DNA of 64,000 nucleotides from Ilyomonas sp965199905 (GCA_965199905.1 OZ241366.1:930001-994000), one strand, 5' to 3'; counted from the stretch's first letter, positions 1 to 9,388 are shown. A program made the numbers and translations. Notes: generated by a model not told the origin, from the sequence alone.

Positions 1-1
1 A

Positions 2-247
2 GTAAACCAGGTTTGGAAGGTAACAGCCGATATGCTGGCAGGCGGCTCCTTCAAGTTCAGAGCTAATGATGCATGGGTAATAGATTTTGGTGTTGATGGC
101 GCTGGCAATCTGGTATATGCAGATAATCCGTTTTTCGGATATACAGCGGGATTGAATAACCTGGCTGTTCCTTCCGATGGCAACTATACCATTACACTTG
201 ATTTGCACAACTCTGGTAACTATACTTACATTTTGCATAAGAACTAA
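2..247 (+). CDS. C-terminal end of a SusE/SusF-type outer-membrane glycan-binding protein (partial)
   Basis: An open frame enters from the left edge and ends at a TAA. The visible 81 residues carry the pattern of the last carbohydrate-binding domain of SusE/SusF proteins: VWKVTADMLAGGSFKFRAN, a WVIDFG strand, and a closing beta strand (NYTITLDLHN...YTYILHKN). SusE/F proteins are surface lipoproteins that bind starch-like glycans beside the SusCD importer. It lies 25 nt before two GH13 genes on the same strand, which supports a polysaccharide utilisation locus cut by the window edge. The N-terminal part is outside the window. Confidence 0.75.
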   Translation, partial: VNQVWKVTADMLAGGSFKFRANDAWVIDFGVDGAGNLVYADNPFFGYTAGLNNLAVPSDGNYTITLDLHNSGNYTYILHKN

Positions 248-272
248 TCACGTTCTAATTTAAATAAAATAA

Positions 273-1628
273 ATGAAGAAATTTTCAATTTTCATACTGC
301 TGTTTGTTGCCCTTTCCTGCAGTAAAACAGATGATAAAATTCCTGTAGGACTACCTGCTGATCCGGCGCAATATGGAACACCCTTTTCAAGTGTTCCATC
401 GGCTAAAGATGCAAACATCTACCAGGTAAACATGCGTGTTTTCAGCGCAGCCGGAAACTTTCAGGGTGTTGCTGCACGGCTGGACTCAATAAAAAATTTA
501 GGAATTAATATTATTTATTTAATGCCTGTTTATCCGGTTGGTGTTTTGAAAGCAATCAATTCTCCGTATGCCGTTAAAGATTATAAAGCGGTGAATAGTG
601 AGTTTGGAAACCTTGATGATTTACGCTCGTTAGTAGATCAAGCTCATCAAAAAAATATGGCGGTTATATTAGATTGGGTTGCCAACCATACATCGTGGGA
701 TAATGCGTGGATAGCCAATAAATCATGGTATCAGCAGGATGCTTCCGGCAATATTGTTTCGCCTCCGGGATATAATGATGTAGCGCAGTTGAATTATAAT
801 AACGATACGATGCGTGCGGCTATGATAGAAGCCATGCGCTACTGGGTTTTTACCGCTAATATTGATGGTTACCGGTGCGATTTTGCAGATGCCGTTCCTT
901 TTGATTTTTGGAAACAAGCCATCACTTCTTTGAGAAGTATTAGCAGTCATAAACTGCTGTTTCTTGCCGAAGGCACAAGAACCGATCATTTTAAGGCTGG
1001 CTTTGATTTTATATATGGCTTCAATTTTTACGGTAATTTGAAAGATATGTATGATAACAGCAAGTCGGCAACGCTTATCAATAGCGTAAATCAGGCGGAA
1101 TATACAGGTGCTTACGATAGCTCGCAGGTGGTGCGATATGTAACCAATCACGATGTCAATAGTTCGGATGGCACTCCGCTTGATTTATTCGGTGGAAAGC
1201 AAGGCTCAATGGGCGCATTCATTGTTGCCGCTTACATGAAAGGCGTTCCCATGATTTATGACGGGCAGGAAGTAGGCACTCCGTATCGGCTCACTTTTCC
1301 GTTTACATCAACCAAAATTGACTGGTCGTTGAATCCTGAAGTTACGGCTGAATATAAAAAAGTTATCCTTTTCAGAAACAGCAGCGCTGCTATTCGCGGC
1401 GGTCAGTTGTTCTCTTACACCAGCGATGATGTGGTTGCGTTTACCAAACAACTGAATACTGAGAAAGATTTTATAATGGTAAATATCAGAAATAAGACAG
1501 TTAATTATACACTGCCTTCTGCACTTGCCAACACCACCTGGACGGACGCTTTAAACGGCGGAAACGTACCGTTAACTACTAACGTTACAATGCAGCCATA
1601 CAGTTATCTTGTTTTAAAAAATCAATAG
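273..1628 (+). CDS. GH13 alpha-amylase-family lipoprotein
   Basis: A 451-residue protein with a lipoprotein signal (hydrophobic run, then LFVALSC with the lipid-modified Cys at residue 16). The GH13 TIM-barrel motifs are in order: DWVANH (region I), DGYRCDFAD with nucleophile D203, FLAEG with acid/base E233, and TNHD with D294. It should hydrolyse alpha-1,4-glucosidic bonds of starch-like or mixed alpha-glucan at the cell surface or in the periplasm. The next gene is a close paralogue 35 nt downstream, and a SusE/F gene lies just upstream. It ends with TAG directly followed by TAA. Subfamily and substrate are not fixed by the sequence. Confidence 0.9.
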   Translation: MKKFSIFILLFVALSCSKTDDKIPVGLPADPAQYGTPFSSVPSAKDANIYQVNMRVFSAAGNFQGVAARLDSIKNLGINIIYLMPVYPVGVLKAINSPYAVKDYKAVNSEFGNLDDLRSLVDQAHQKNMAVILDWVANHTSWDNAWIANKSWYQQDASGNIVSPPGYNDVAQLNYNNDTMRAAMIEAMRYWVFTANIDGYRCDFADAVPFDFWKQAITSLRSISSHKLLFLAEGTRTDHFKAGFDFIYGFNFYGNLKDMYDNSKSATLINSVNQAEYTGAYDSSQVVRYVTNHDVNSSDGTPLDLFGGKQGSMGAFIVAAYMKGVPMIYDGQEVGTPYRLTFPFTSTKIDWSLNPEVTAEYKKVILFRNSSAAIRGGQLFSYTSDDVVAFTKQLNTEKDFIMVNIRNKTVNYTLPSALANTTWTDALNGGNVPLTTNVTMQPYSYLVLKNQ

Positions 1629-1663
1629 TAAATACACTGTTAACCATCGGGTAAAAATTTATA

Positions 1664-3043
1664 ATGATACACATTTTGCAGAAGCTCGGGATTGTACTGT
1701 TGCTTGGTCTTTTGTTTACCAATCCTGTTGTTTCTACCGCGCAAACCGCGCAACAAAAAACAACAGAATCAACTCCGCCGCAATACGGAAAACCCTTTCA
1801 ACATGTGCCTGATACCCGTGATGTAACGCTTTACCAGGTAAACATGCGTGTGTTTAGTAAAGAAGGAAATTTCAAAGGCGTGTTGGCGCGTTTGGATTCA
1901 ATAAAAGCATTGGGAATAAATGTGGTTTACCTGATGCCGATATATCCTGTTGGCATTGTAAAAACATCCAATTCTCCTTATTGTGTAAAAGATTATAAAG
2001 GCATCAACAGCGAGTTTGGAACGCTGGAAGATTTGCGCGCCATTGTTGATGGTGCGCATCGCAGAAACATGGCAATCATTCTCGACTGGGTTCCCAATCA
2101 TACTTCGTTTGATAATGCCTGGACGAGCAACAAATCATGGTATTTGCAAGATTCAAGTGGCAATATAATCAGCCCGCCGGGAACCGGCTGGAACGATGTG
2201 GCGCAACTGAATTATAAAAATTCAGACATGCGTTTGGCGATGATAAATGCCATGAAATATTGGGTGTTAACGGCTAACATTGATGGCTTTCGTTGCGACT
2301 ACGCTGATGGACCGCCGGTTGATTTCTGGAAGCAGGCTATTGATACATTGCGTCACATTCCGGCGCATCATTTACTCATGATGGCAGAAGGTGCGCGGAG
2401 TGAAAACTTTGCTGCCGGTTTTGATTACAATTTCGGGTTCCGGTTCTTCGAGGATTTAGAAAAGATTTACGGCAAACACCGTTCGGTGCTTTCGATAGAT
2501 AGCTTGAACATTTCGGATTATAAAGGCGCTTCCGATACCCAACGCATCATACGTTACATCACCAATCACGATGTGAATGGTTCCGATGGTACACCGTTGG
2601 AATTGTTTGGCGGAGAGCGGGGTTCTATGGCAGCATTCGTGGTGGCTGCGTATATGAAAAGCGTGCCCATGATTTATGACGGGCAGGAAGTGGGAACGCC
2701 GTATCGTTTGGTGTTTCCGTTTACATCAAAAAACATAGATTGGACAATTAATCCTGACGTAACCGCGAAATACAAAAAAGTTATCGCTTTCAGAAACAGC
2801 AGCAATGCAATCAGGCGCGGTGAATTAACTTCTTACACTACTGATAATGTATGTGCCTTCACAAAAAAGTGGGGTAAAGAAGAAGTGCTGGTGATTTCTA
2901 ATTTGCGGGATTCATCTATCAATTACTCAATACCGGCAACGTTGAAAAATTCTACCTGGAAAAATGCAATGAAAGAAGGAAAAGTAACGCTATCAGCCAA
3001 TATTAATTTACCAGCATATTCTTACCTCATTTTGAAAAAGTAA
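1664..3043 (+). CDS. GH13 alpha-amylase-family enzyme, secreted paralogue
   Basis: A 459-residue paralogue of the preceding gene, similar along its whole length. The N-terminus is a cleavable signal peptide ending near VVSTAQTAQ instead of a clear lipobox, so this copy is probably periplasmic or secreted while its neighbour is lipid-anchored (inference). Catalytic motifs are complete: DWVPNHTS, DGFRCDYAD (nucleophile Asp), MAEGAR (acid/base Glu) and TNHDVNGSD. The tandem pair likely arose by duplication inside the alpha-glucan locus and may differ in location or chain-length preference. Confidence 0.88.
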   Translation: MIHILQKLGIVLLLGLLFTNPVVSTAQTAQQKTTESTPPQYGKPFQHVPDTRDVTLYQVNMRVFSKEGNFKGVLARLDSIKALGINVVYLMPIYPVGIVKTSNSPYCVKDYKGINSEFGTLEDLRAIVDGAHRRNMAIILDWVPNHTSFDNAWTSNKSWYLQDSSGNIISPPGTGWNDVAQLNYKNSDMRLAMINAMKYWVLTANIDGFRCDYADGPPVDFWKQAIDTLRHIPAHHLLMMAEGARSENFAAGFDYNFGFRFFEDLEKIYGKHRSVLSIDSLNISDYKGASDTQRIIRYITNHDVNGSDGTPLELFGGERGSMAAFVVAAYMKSVPMIYDGQEVGTPYRLVFPFTSKNIDWTINPDVTAKYKKVIAFRNSSNAIRRGELTSYTTDNVCAFTKKWGKEEVLVISNLRDSSINYSIPATLKNSTWKNAMKEGKVTLSANINLPAYSYLILKK

Positions 3044-3190
3044 ATTGTTTACATCAGCAGTTTGGTTGTTATGAAACGGATTGAATGACATGGTTGATTT
3101 ATGGTAGTAACTCTATTGCAGTAGCTGCCGTTACAAGCTGGCTATTTATTTAAAAGCAGATGATGATGCTATTAAAATTGCAGAATACTA

Positions 3191-4948
3191 ATGGTAAAAA
3201 GACAGATAAAAAACTACCAAAAACGTCTCTTTTTTATACACGTTTCAGCCTTATTTATTTTAGTTTTTAGCACATTAATATGCACAGCGCAGGAAAAACG
3301 GGGTGCTGCTATTCCCTGGACAGCTTATGAAGCTGAGCACATGAAAACAAGTGGAACTGTTTTGGGTCCAAAATATGATCCTTATTTGGTGGAAACAGAA
3401 TCATCCGGACAGCAATGCGTAAAGCTGAATGCGAAAGGTGAATATGTTGAATTTACCGCTTCTGCCAACACCAATGGTATGGTGATAAGATTTAGTCTGC
3501 CCGACGATCAAAATGGCAACGGCACACATACAACACTCGGCATCTATAAAAACGGGAAGTTGATTCAACACGATACCATTTCATCGCGATATTCCTGGCT
3601 GTATGGAAAATATCCTTTCACTAATAATCCCGATTCCGGCAAGCCCAGGAATTTTTATAATGAGATAAGAATAAAAGATATTCCGGTTGTAAAACGAGAT
3701 GTCATCCGCATTCAGCGCGATGATAAAACAGGGGATAATGCAGCGTATTGCATTATTGATTTGGTTGATCTTGAAAATGTTGCTTCGCCCTTACAGGCAC
3801 CTGCTAATTCGTTGTCGGTTACAAATAAAATTTTTAAAGAAAATATTTTGGGCGATGATTATACAGAAGCGTTCAGAAAGTGCATTGCTGAAGCAGTAAA
3901 AACCGGTAAAATGGTCTGGATTCCGGCAGGAATTTATAAGATTACAGGAGATATTGTACTGCCTTCAAACATAACCTTGCAGGGTGCCGGTATGTGGCAA
4001 ACTACGTTAGTTGGTGATGAAACATCATATACCGATGCGGCTAAACGGGTGAGACTAAAAGGAGCCGGGAGTAACATTCACCTTGCTGATTTTGCCATCA
4101 TTGGTAAATTGAATTACCGGAGCGACAAAGAACCGAATGACGGCATCGTTGGCTCTTATGGAACAAATTCTACCATTGCGCGCTTATGGATTGAACATAC
4201 AAAAGTGAGCATGTGGATTGAAAACTCTAAAAACCTGCAAATTTCAGGTTGCCGTATGCGCAATACGATAGCTGATGGCATCAACTTTTGTGTTGGCATG
4301 AACGGATCAACCATTCAAAACTGCACCACGCGAAATACAGGAGATGATTGCTTTGCTTTTTGGCCTACTACTTTTTTAAAACAGGAATATTCGCCGGGGC
4401 ACAACCTGCTAATCCATTGCACTGCTCAACTGCCATATCTTGCTAACGGAGCAGCCATATACGGCGGCGAAAGTAATAAAGTTGAAAATTGTTTATTTAC
4501 TGATATTTCGCAAGGCTCCGCTATCTTGTTAAGCACTACGTTTCCCACCGAAGACAGCAGTAAAAACATCAATAATAATTTTAGTGGCACTACCATTATT
4601 GAAAATTGCGCTATAAAAAACTGTGGTGGTTTCGATCACGAGTGGGGTTGGCGCGCCGCCGTAGAAATTTGCCTCGACAAACGCAGTATTTCGGGAGTTG
4701 AAATAAACAACCTGAACATTGAAAATAGTTTGTCTAACGGGTTGGCTGTCATTGCTAAAAATGTGGGAGAAAAAGCAGGAGTTTTAACCAATGCCACTTT
4801 AAAAGATATAAAAATCGGGAAGTATGGAATGGGCGTACAAGGCAGGCACGGGTTATTTATTTCAGGTGGTGCGCATGGCAGTTTAATCATTAAAAATTCT
4901 ATTATTCCTGAGCGTAAAAACGAATCTGAAAGCTTCACCATACAATAA
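3191..4948 (+). CDS. GH87-like alpha-1,3-glucanase / mycodextranase with N-terminal CBM-like domain
   Basis: 585 residues: an N-terminal hydrophobic signal (about residues 12-34), a beta-sandwich carbohydrate-binding-like domain starting IPWTAYEAEH (about 40-195), then a right-handed beta-helix (about 215-575). The beta-helix has ADGINF with D362 and NTGDDCFAF with D385 and D386. That spacing (0, +23, +24) matches the three catalytic Asp residues reported for GH87 alpha-1,3-glucanases, so I assign GH87 rather than a generic pectate-lyase-like fold. Placed after two GH13 amylases, it points to a glucan with both alpha-1,3 and alpha-1,4 links, such as nigeran or fungal wall alpha-glucan. A generic beta-helix protein is the alternative. 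Confidence 0.75.
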   Translation: MVKRQIKNYQKRLFFIHVSALFILVFSTLICTAQEKRGAAIPWTAYEAEHMKTSGTVLGPKYDPYLVETESSGQQCVKLNAKGEYVEFTASANTNGMVIRFSLPDDQNGNGTHTTLGIYKNGKLIQHDTISSRYSWLYGKYPFTNNPDSGKPRNFYNEIRIKDIPVVKRDVIRIQRDDKTGDNAAYCIIDLVDLENVASPLQAPANSLSVTNKIFKENILGDDYTEAFRKCIAEAVKTGKMVWIPAGIYKITGDIVLPSNITLQGAGMWQTTLVGDETSYTDAAKRVRLKGAGSNIHLADFAIIGKLNYRSDKEPNDGIVGSYGTNSTIARLWIEHTKVSMWIENSKNLQISGCRMRNTIADGINFCVGMNGSTIQNCTTRNTGDDCFAFWPTTFLKQEYSPGHNLLIHCTAQLPYLANGAAIYGGESNKVENCLFTDISQGSAILLSTTFPTEDSSKNINNNFSGTTIIENCAIKNCGGFDHEWGWRAAVEICLDKRSISGVEINNLNIENSLSNGLAVIAKNVGEKAGVLTNATLKDIKIGKYGMGVQGRHGLFISGGAHGSLIIKNSIIPERKNESESFTIQ

Positions 4949-4994
4949 CCAGAATTACAGGTAGTGTTGGTAAATAAATGATGGCAGGGATTCA

Positions 4995-5084
4995 AAAGTA
5001 AAAAGTAAAGAAGTAAAAACGCAGCCTTTAATTTTTATGTTGAAATCTGTGGATTTTTATTTTTCACTTTTGCCTTTTTACTTC
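4995..5084. repeat. Imperfect inverted repeat in the intergenic region
   Basis: The left arm (4995-5020) is a run of AAAGTAAAAAGTAAAG units. The right arm (5058-5084) is its imperfect reverse complement (TTTTCACTTTTGCCTTTTTA). The two arms can fold into a long A/T-rich hairpin after the GH87 gene. It may act as a terminator or be a dispersed simple repeat; nothing decides between these. Confidence 0.45.
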
Positions 5085-5217
5085 AAAAACGCGCTCATCA
5101 TATACTCCTGTTTTTCAAATCGGAATATACTTTCTATAATTAATGTCACTATTAGTTGTAAGGATCATGCATTCTTTACGACGAAAGGGGTATCTTATAA
5201 ATTTATTTAGAACTTAA

Positions 5218-5805
5218 ATGTATAGTAAGCAAAACCAGGTGAATGAAATAGAAGTCGAAACTATCAATCCTCATCAATGGACAGAGAAATATGCCGACTA
5301 TCTGTATTCGTATGCCGTATGTAGTATTGCTGATGAAGAACAGGCGAAAGACCTCGTGCAGGAAACGTTTTTGGCTGCTCTGGAAAAAATAGAAAAATTT
5401 GAATACAGGAGCTCAGAAAAAACCTGGCTTACTTCTATTTTAAAAAACAAAATTTTTGACATTTACAGAACCAGGGCTTCTGGCTTGAAAAAAGCACTTC
5501 TCAGCGAATCATACCCGGAATTTTTCAACCAGACAGACGGGCACTGGAAAGATGAATGTAAACCAAAAGAGTTTTCTGTGAAGGATGATGATGCGATTGA
5601 AAACAAAGAATTTAATCACATTTTGCAGCTATGCCTCAAAAAATTGCCTGCCTTATGGATGGCTGCTTTTAAGATGAAATATATGAATGACGAAAATGCA
5701 AAAAATATTTGCACCGAATTAGAACTGACGCCCAATAATTATTGGGTTATCATTCATCGCGCTAAAATAAACCTTAGAGCCTGCTTACAAAAACATTGGT
5801 TATAA
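5218..5805 (+). CDS. ECF-type RNA polymerase sigma factor
   Basis: 195 residues. Region 2 is visible near the N-terminus (YADYLYSYAVCSIADEEQAK followed by DLVQETFLAALEKIEKFE), then the KTWLTSILKNKIFDIYRTR region 2.4-like stretch, and a C-terminal sigma-4 helix-turn-helix (LKKLPALWMAAFKMKYMNDE...ICTELELTPNNYWVIIHRAK). It directs RNA polymerase to a small regulon. It is followed 12 nt later by a zinc-finger anti-sigma gene, the usual arrangement. The regulon is not visible, but the downstream DUF417 gene is the first candidate. Confidence 0.9.
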   Translation: MYSKQNQVNEIEVETINPHQWTEKYADYLYSYAVCSIADEEQAKDLVQETFLAALEKIEKFEYRSSEKTWLTSILKNKIFDIYRTRASGLKKALLSESYPEFFNQTDGHWKDECKPKEFSVKDDDAIENKEFNHILQLCLKKLPALWMAAFKMKYMNDENAKNICTELELTPNNYWVIIHRAKINLRACLQKHWL

Positions 5806-5817
5806 AAAAATCTTCCC

Positions 5818-6093
5818 ATGAGAAAAGAAAGAAAAATAACCAACAACTGTGAAAAAGCCACTTTTTTGATTGAAAAGAAAAAATGTAATGCCTTATCAGT
5901 CAAAGAAAAAACAGAACTAAAAATTCATCTCACTGGCTGTGAAATGTGCAGGGTATATCAGCGTCAAAGCAGCATTATTGATAAAGTCGCCTTTAATATT
6001 TTTCAAAAATTCCAAGACTCGCCCTTGAAATTGGATGAAAATTACAAGGAAATAGTACAGAAACGTATAGACAAAAAAATAAACGAAGGTTAA
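5818..6093 (+). CDS. Putative zinc-finger (zf-HC2) anti-sigma factor
   Basis: A 91-residue, mostly polar protein with an H-x3-C-x2-C arrangement (HLTGCEMC) typical of zinc-binding anti-sigma domains. There is no transmembrane segment, so it would be a soluble anti-sigma factor that could sense redox or metal state through the Zn site (inference). The 12-nt gap to the upstream ECF gene indicates co-transcription. Confidence 0.75.
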   Translation: MRKERKITNNCEKATFLIEKKKCNALSVKEKTELKIHLTGCEMCRVYQRQSSIIDKVAFNIFQKFQDSPLKLDENYKEIVQKRIDKKINEG

Positions 6094-6186
6094 GCGAAAA
6101 TCTCCCGATTACAATCATCAATTAAAAAAGAAAAATAGTTTGTAAGGTTTTAAAAGGTTTCAATACTAATTAATAAAAGCCGAATC

Positions 6187-6702
6187 ATGAACTACACAAT
6201 TGAATCAGACAACACTCAACGCGGAAGAAGATTTGAAAATATCGGGGCAAAAATTATCCGTTATGGCCTTGCGCTTGTACTAATCTGGATAGGGTTTTTA
6301 AAATTTACTTCTTATGAAGCAATGGGCATTAAGGGCCTTGTCGATAACAGCCCCGTTTTTTCCTGGACGTACTCTGTGTTTGGTGTCAGGGGTTTTGCAA
6401 ATATTTTGGGAGTGATTGAGATTGTTCTTGGGATATTAATTTGCTTAAAATCATTTAACCCAAGAGTCGCTGTATGGGGAAGCCTTGGCGCTATCATCAT
6501 GTTCATTTCAACGCTTACTTTTTTACTTTCTACACCCGGTGTTATTCAAATGGGATATTCATTTCCTTTCATTTCGCCGCAGCCGGGACAGTTTCTTATA
6601 AAAGACTTCGTATTGTTAGGAGCGGCAGTATGGACTGCCGGAGATTCATTGCTGGCTTTAAAACAAGAAGCCATAACTGTACAAAGAGCCAAATCTATGT
6701 GA
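6187..6702 (+). CDS. DUF417 (YkgB/RclC-like) inner-membrane protein
   Basis: 171 residues with four hydrophobic helices: YGLALVLIWIGFLKF, a helix around ILGVIEIVLGILICL, one around GAIIMFISTLTFLL, and a C-terminal one at KDFVLLGAAVWTAG. The family signature KFTSYEAMGIKGLVDNSP is clear. In E. coli the relative RclC is induced by reactive chlorine. Its position behind an ECF sigma/anti-sigma pair suggests an envelope or oxidant stress module (inference). Confidence 0.8.
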   Translation: MNYTIESDNTQRGRRFENIGAKIIRYGLALVLIWIGFLKFTSYEAMGIKGLVDNSPVFSWTYSVFGVRGFANILGVIEIVLGILICLKSFNPRVAVWGSLGAIIMFISTLTFLLSTPGVIQMGYSFPFISPQPGQFLIKDFVLLGAAVWTAGDSLLALKQEAITVQRAKSM

Positions 6703-6783
6703 ATCGGATTTTTACCGTCTTTTTTAAGCTACAAAACCAGATCGTTTAAGCAATGCTGTAAGTAACAAAAACCGATGTAAAAC

Positions 6784-8382
6784 TTACTGCCTTAACCGGA
6801 CAACGATTCCTTCTCCGGCATCTAAACTCACGGTATTCATCTCCTCTCCTTCGCCTTCTCCCATAGAAGCAATTTCAATCATGCCTTTCAGCTTTAACTT
6901 GTTGTCGAAATAGCTTTTTGTTTTGCCTGTATTCAGTACAATGAGAAACCGATCAGCCTCTGCCTGCTGGCGTATATAAGCCAGTAAGTTTTCTTCGGCA
7001 TTTACCGGGAAATATTCACCCGTTGTCAGCGATGGCTCATTTGTTCGCAACGCGATCAATCGTTTATATAACATGAGGATTGACTGATCATCGTTCTGTT
7101 CTGTCTCAGCATTAATATCCTTATAATCATGGCTGATGCGCAGCCATGGCATTCCCGTTGTAAAGCCGGCATTGTTTTCATCGTTCCATTGCATCGGCGT
7201 TCGCTGCGGATCGCGGCTCAGGTTCTTTTCCGGTTCCGATAAGCCTTGCGGATCAAGCATTTCATCGGCTGGAATGGAAACATCCTGCATCCCGATTTCA
7301 TCACCATAATACATCGTTGGCGTACCTTTTATCGTAAGTAATAACATGGCTGCCACTTTTGCCTGATGCTTACCAATGCGGCTAACTAATCGCTTCTTAT
7401 CATGGTTACCCAATGCCCAGTGCGGCCACGAAAGAGGAGGAACAGTAGCTTCTGCTTTCGCAACAACAACTGCTATTTTATTCGCTTTCCAGGGCGTAGA
7501 AATCAGTTCGAAATTTGCCGGTAATTGAGCACCTTCATTGTCGGGTCCATAATAAGCAACAATGCCGCTGGCAGATAAGTAAATCTCGCCGATCATAACT
7601 TTATCGTCATATTCATCCAGCACATTTCGCATCTTGTGTATAACATCGTGTACCTGTGGCTGATTAGTAGAAAATACCTGAATAAGCTGCTGCGATTTCT
7701 GCATACTTGTTTCGTAATCCGGGTTGGCAGGATTATCGCGCAGCAATTCATCTTTACTCAAATGCGCCATCGAATCAACCCGAAAACCATCCACGCCCTT
7801 GTTTAACCAAAAGCGCATCACATCGAAAATAGCTTCCTGCACTTCTTTGTTTGTAAAATTTAAATCGGGTTGTTCCTTTAAAAAAGAATGCAGGTAATAC
7901 TGCTCTGTTGTTTTATCCCACTGCCAGGCGCTGCCGCCAAAAACGCTTAACCAGTTGTTGGGCTCGCTGCCATTTTCTTTGGCATCGTGCCATATATACC
8001 AGTTGCGTTTTGCATTTTCTTTTGAAGACCTCGATTCATTGAACCAGGGATGCTGATCGGATGTATGATTAGGCACTAAATCCATAATGAGCTTCATGTT
8101 CCTGCTGTGCACTTCTGCCAACAAAGCATCAAAATCTTCCATCGTGCCATAGTTGGGAAAGATGTTTTTATAGTCAGAAATATCATAGCCAAAATCTTTC
8201 ATTGGCGATGGGTAAACGGGCGTCAGCCACAATGCTTTTACGCCCAGCCATTGCAGGTAATCCAGCTTATGTATAATGCCCTGCAAATCTCCTATACCAT
8301 CGCCGTTGCTGTCCATAAAAGACCGCACATAGATTTCATAAACAATACCCGCTTGCCACCATTTGTATATACCTGTATGCAT
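6784..8382 (-). CDS. GH13 alpha-glucosidase (oligo-1,6-glucosidase / trehalose-synthase group)
   Basis: 532 residues, no signal peptide, so cytosolic. The N-terminus WWQAGIVYEIYVRSFMDSNG and GDGIGDL are typical of the alpha-glucosidase/oligo-1,6-glucosidase group of GH13. Catalytic motifs: DLVPNHTS, VDGFRVDSM (nucleophile D203), MIGEIY (E266) and LGNHDKKR (D338). It should cleave alpha-glucosidic bonds of short oligosaccharides taken up by the cell, completing degradation begun by the secreted GH13/GH87 enzymes at the left edge, although it is on the opposite strand. The exact linkage preference cannot be read. Confidence 0.85.
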   Translation of the reverse strand: MHTGIYKWWQAGIVYEIYVRSFMDSNGDGIGDLQGIIHKLDYLQWLGVKALWLTPVYPSPMKDFGYDISDYKNIFPNYGTMEDFDALLAEVHSRNMKLIMDLVPNHTSDQHPWFNESRSSKENAKRNWYIWHDAKENGSEPNNWLSVFGGSAWQWDKTTEQYYLHSFLKEQPDLNFTNKEVQEAIFDVMRFWLNKGVDGFRVDSMAHLSKDELLRDNPANPDYETSMQKSQQLIQVFSTNQPQVHDVIHKMRNVLDEYDDKVMIGEIYLSASGIVAYYGPDNEGAQLPANFELISTPWKANKIAVVVAKAEATVPPLSWPHWALGNHDKKRLVSRIGKHQAKVAAMLLLTIKGTPTMYYGDEIGMQDVSIPADEMLDPQGLSEPEKNLSRDPQRTPMQWNDENNAGFTTGMPWLRISHDYKDINAETEQNDDQSILMLYKRLIALRTNEPSLTTGEYFPVNAEENLLAYIRQQAEADRFLIVLNTGKTKSYFDNKLKLKGMIEIASMGEGEGEEMNTVSLDAGEGIVVRLRQ

Positions 8383-8545
8383 AACCTGAAAATTATCAAC
8401 CGTTTAAATCAATCTTACAAAAATGAAACCCGCTTATTCAAAGTGTTTTTTTATATTGGGTAAAACGGGCATGATTCGTGGCAATTCTAATGCACGTACT
8501 AATCCTTCTTCACATTTCAAAACAAAGAATCATAAAACATACCAT

Positions 8546-8683
8546 ATGATAAACATCGAAACGGTCAATGACATAATTTACAATAATGCTGTCGAAACAT
8601 TTACCAAAGAAGATTGTCAGGTGCTTCTTACGCAAGCAGAAAAACGTACCGGTGAATACCAAAAAAATCCGTTAGTATTTTGA
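8546..8683 (+). CDS. Small hypothetical protein (45 aa)
   Basis: A short frame from an ATG at 8546, giving MINIETVNDIIYNN and an acidic/polar C-terminus ending KNPLVF. The composition is protein-like and the ATG is preceded by an A-rich stretch. Frame upstream of this ATG looks non-coding, so I prefer this start to the earlier one at 8423. I do not recognise the family; it could be a truncated gene. Confidence 0.35.
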   Translation: MINIETVNDIIYNNAVETFTKEDCQVLLTQAEKRTGEYQKNPLVF

Positions 8684-8899
8684 AATGCAATGTTTAGTAG
8701 CAAAAACACGGTTCTAATTAAATTCATTTTTTCTTAGTTAAACTTTTTGTCATTGTGTTTGTTGCTGATTCTCCGGCAAGACAACACTTTTCAGGAAAGC
8801 GGTCAATATGCTCATAAAACTTTTCTTATTATCTTCTATGGAATCATTTATGATAAGAAACCTGTAGTCGTATCAATAGCTAACCATAAAATCAGTTCT

Positions 8900-9388
8900 A
8901 TGTTCAATAAAAGTTTTGTAAAGACATATCTTCTCCGGGCTTCGATTGCAGCAGCAATCTACAGCATTACAGTTATTATATTTTTGATACAAAAGCAGTT
9001 TCAGTCTATCTGGCTTTTATTCCTGGGCAATGCATTGTATATGCTTGCAATTGCAGGTATAATGTACATAAATCGCAAAATGCAAAAGTTCAGCGATTCA
9101 CCGGTTACATCTGCTATTTCCGGTCATATATTATCACTAACAGGAGCTGTTTTGTCGGTTATTCTTTCCTTGCTGCTATATTTTCTCTTTTATGTTGGCA
9201 TTGACGGAAGTAAAAGTGAAGTTCTGCAACATGCGCCAGCCGAAATGAGAGCAAACGCACCAAATAACGGGATCATATTTGTGCTGATTGTAGTTGCTGC
9301 CTTAGGCAACACGATCACAGGATTCTTCGCCGCCATTTTCACCTCGTTTGGCTCCAGTAAAAATAAGCTGAGCGAGCAAAGGTCATAA
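8900..9388 (+). CDS. Hypothetical integral membrane protein
   Basis: 162 residues from the ATG at 8900 (the frame is open further upstream, but that part does not look coding). Four hydrophobic segments: around residues 10-30 (LRASIAAAIYSITVIIFL), 35-53, 72-98 (LTGAVLSVILSLLLYFLF) and 120-145. A polar loop with KSEVLQHAP separates the last two. No family recognised; similar small four-helix proteins are common in this group of bacteria. Confidence 0.6.
   Translation: MFNKSFVKTYLLRASIAAAIYSITVIIFLIQKQFQSIWLLFLGNALYMLAIAGIMYINRKMQKFSDSPVTSAISGHILSLTGAVLSVILSLLLYFLFYVGIDGSKSEVLQHAPAEMRANAPNNGIIFVLIVVAALGNTITGFFAAIFTSFGSSKNKLSEQRS

Noticed and set aside
723..1151. Long minus-strand open frame inside the first GH13 gene
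   Set aside because: Antisense shadow of a gene with all catalytic motifs; low-complexity translation.
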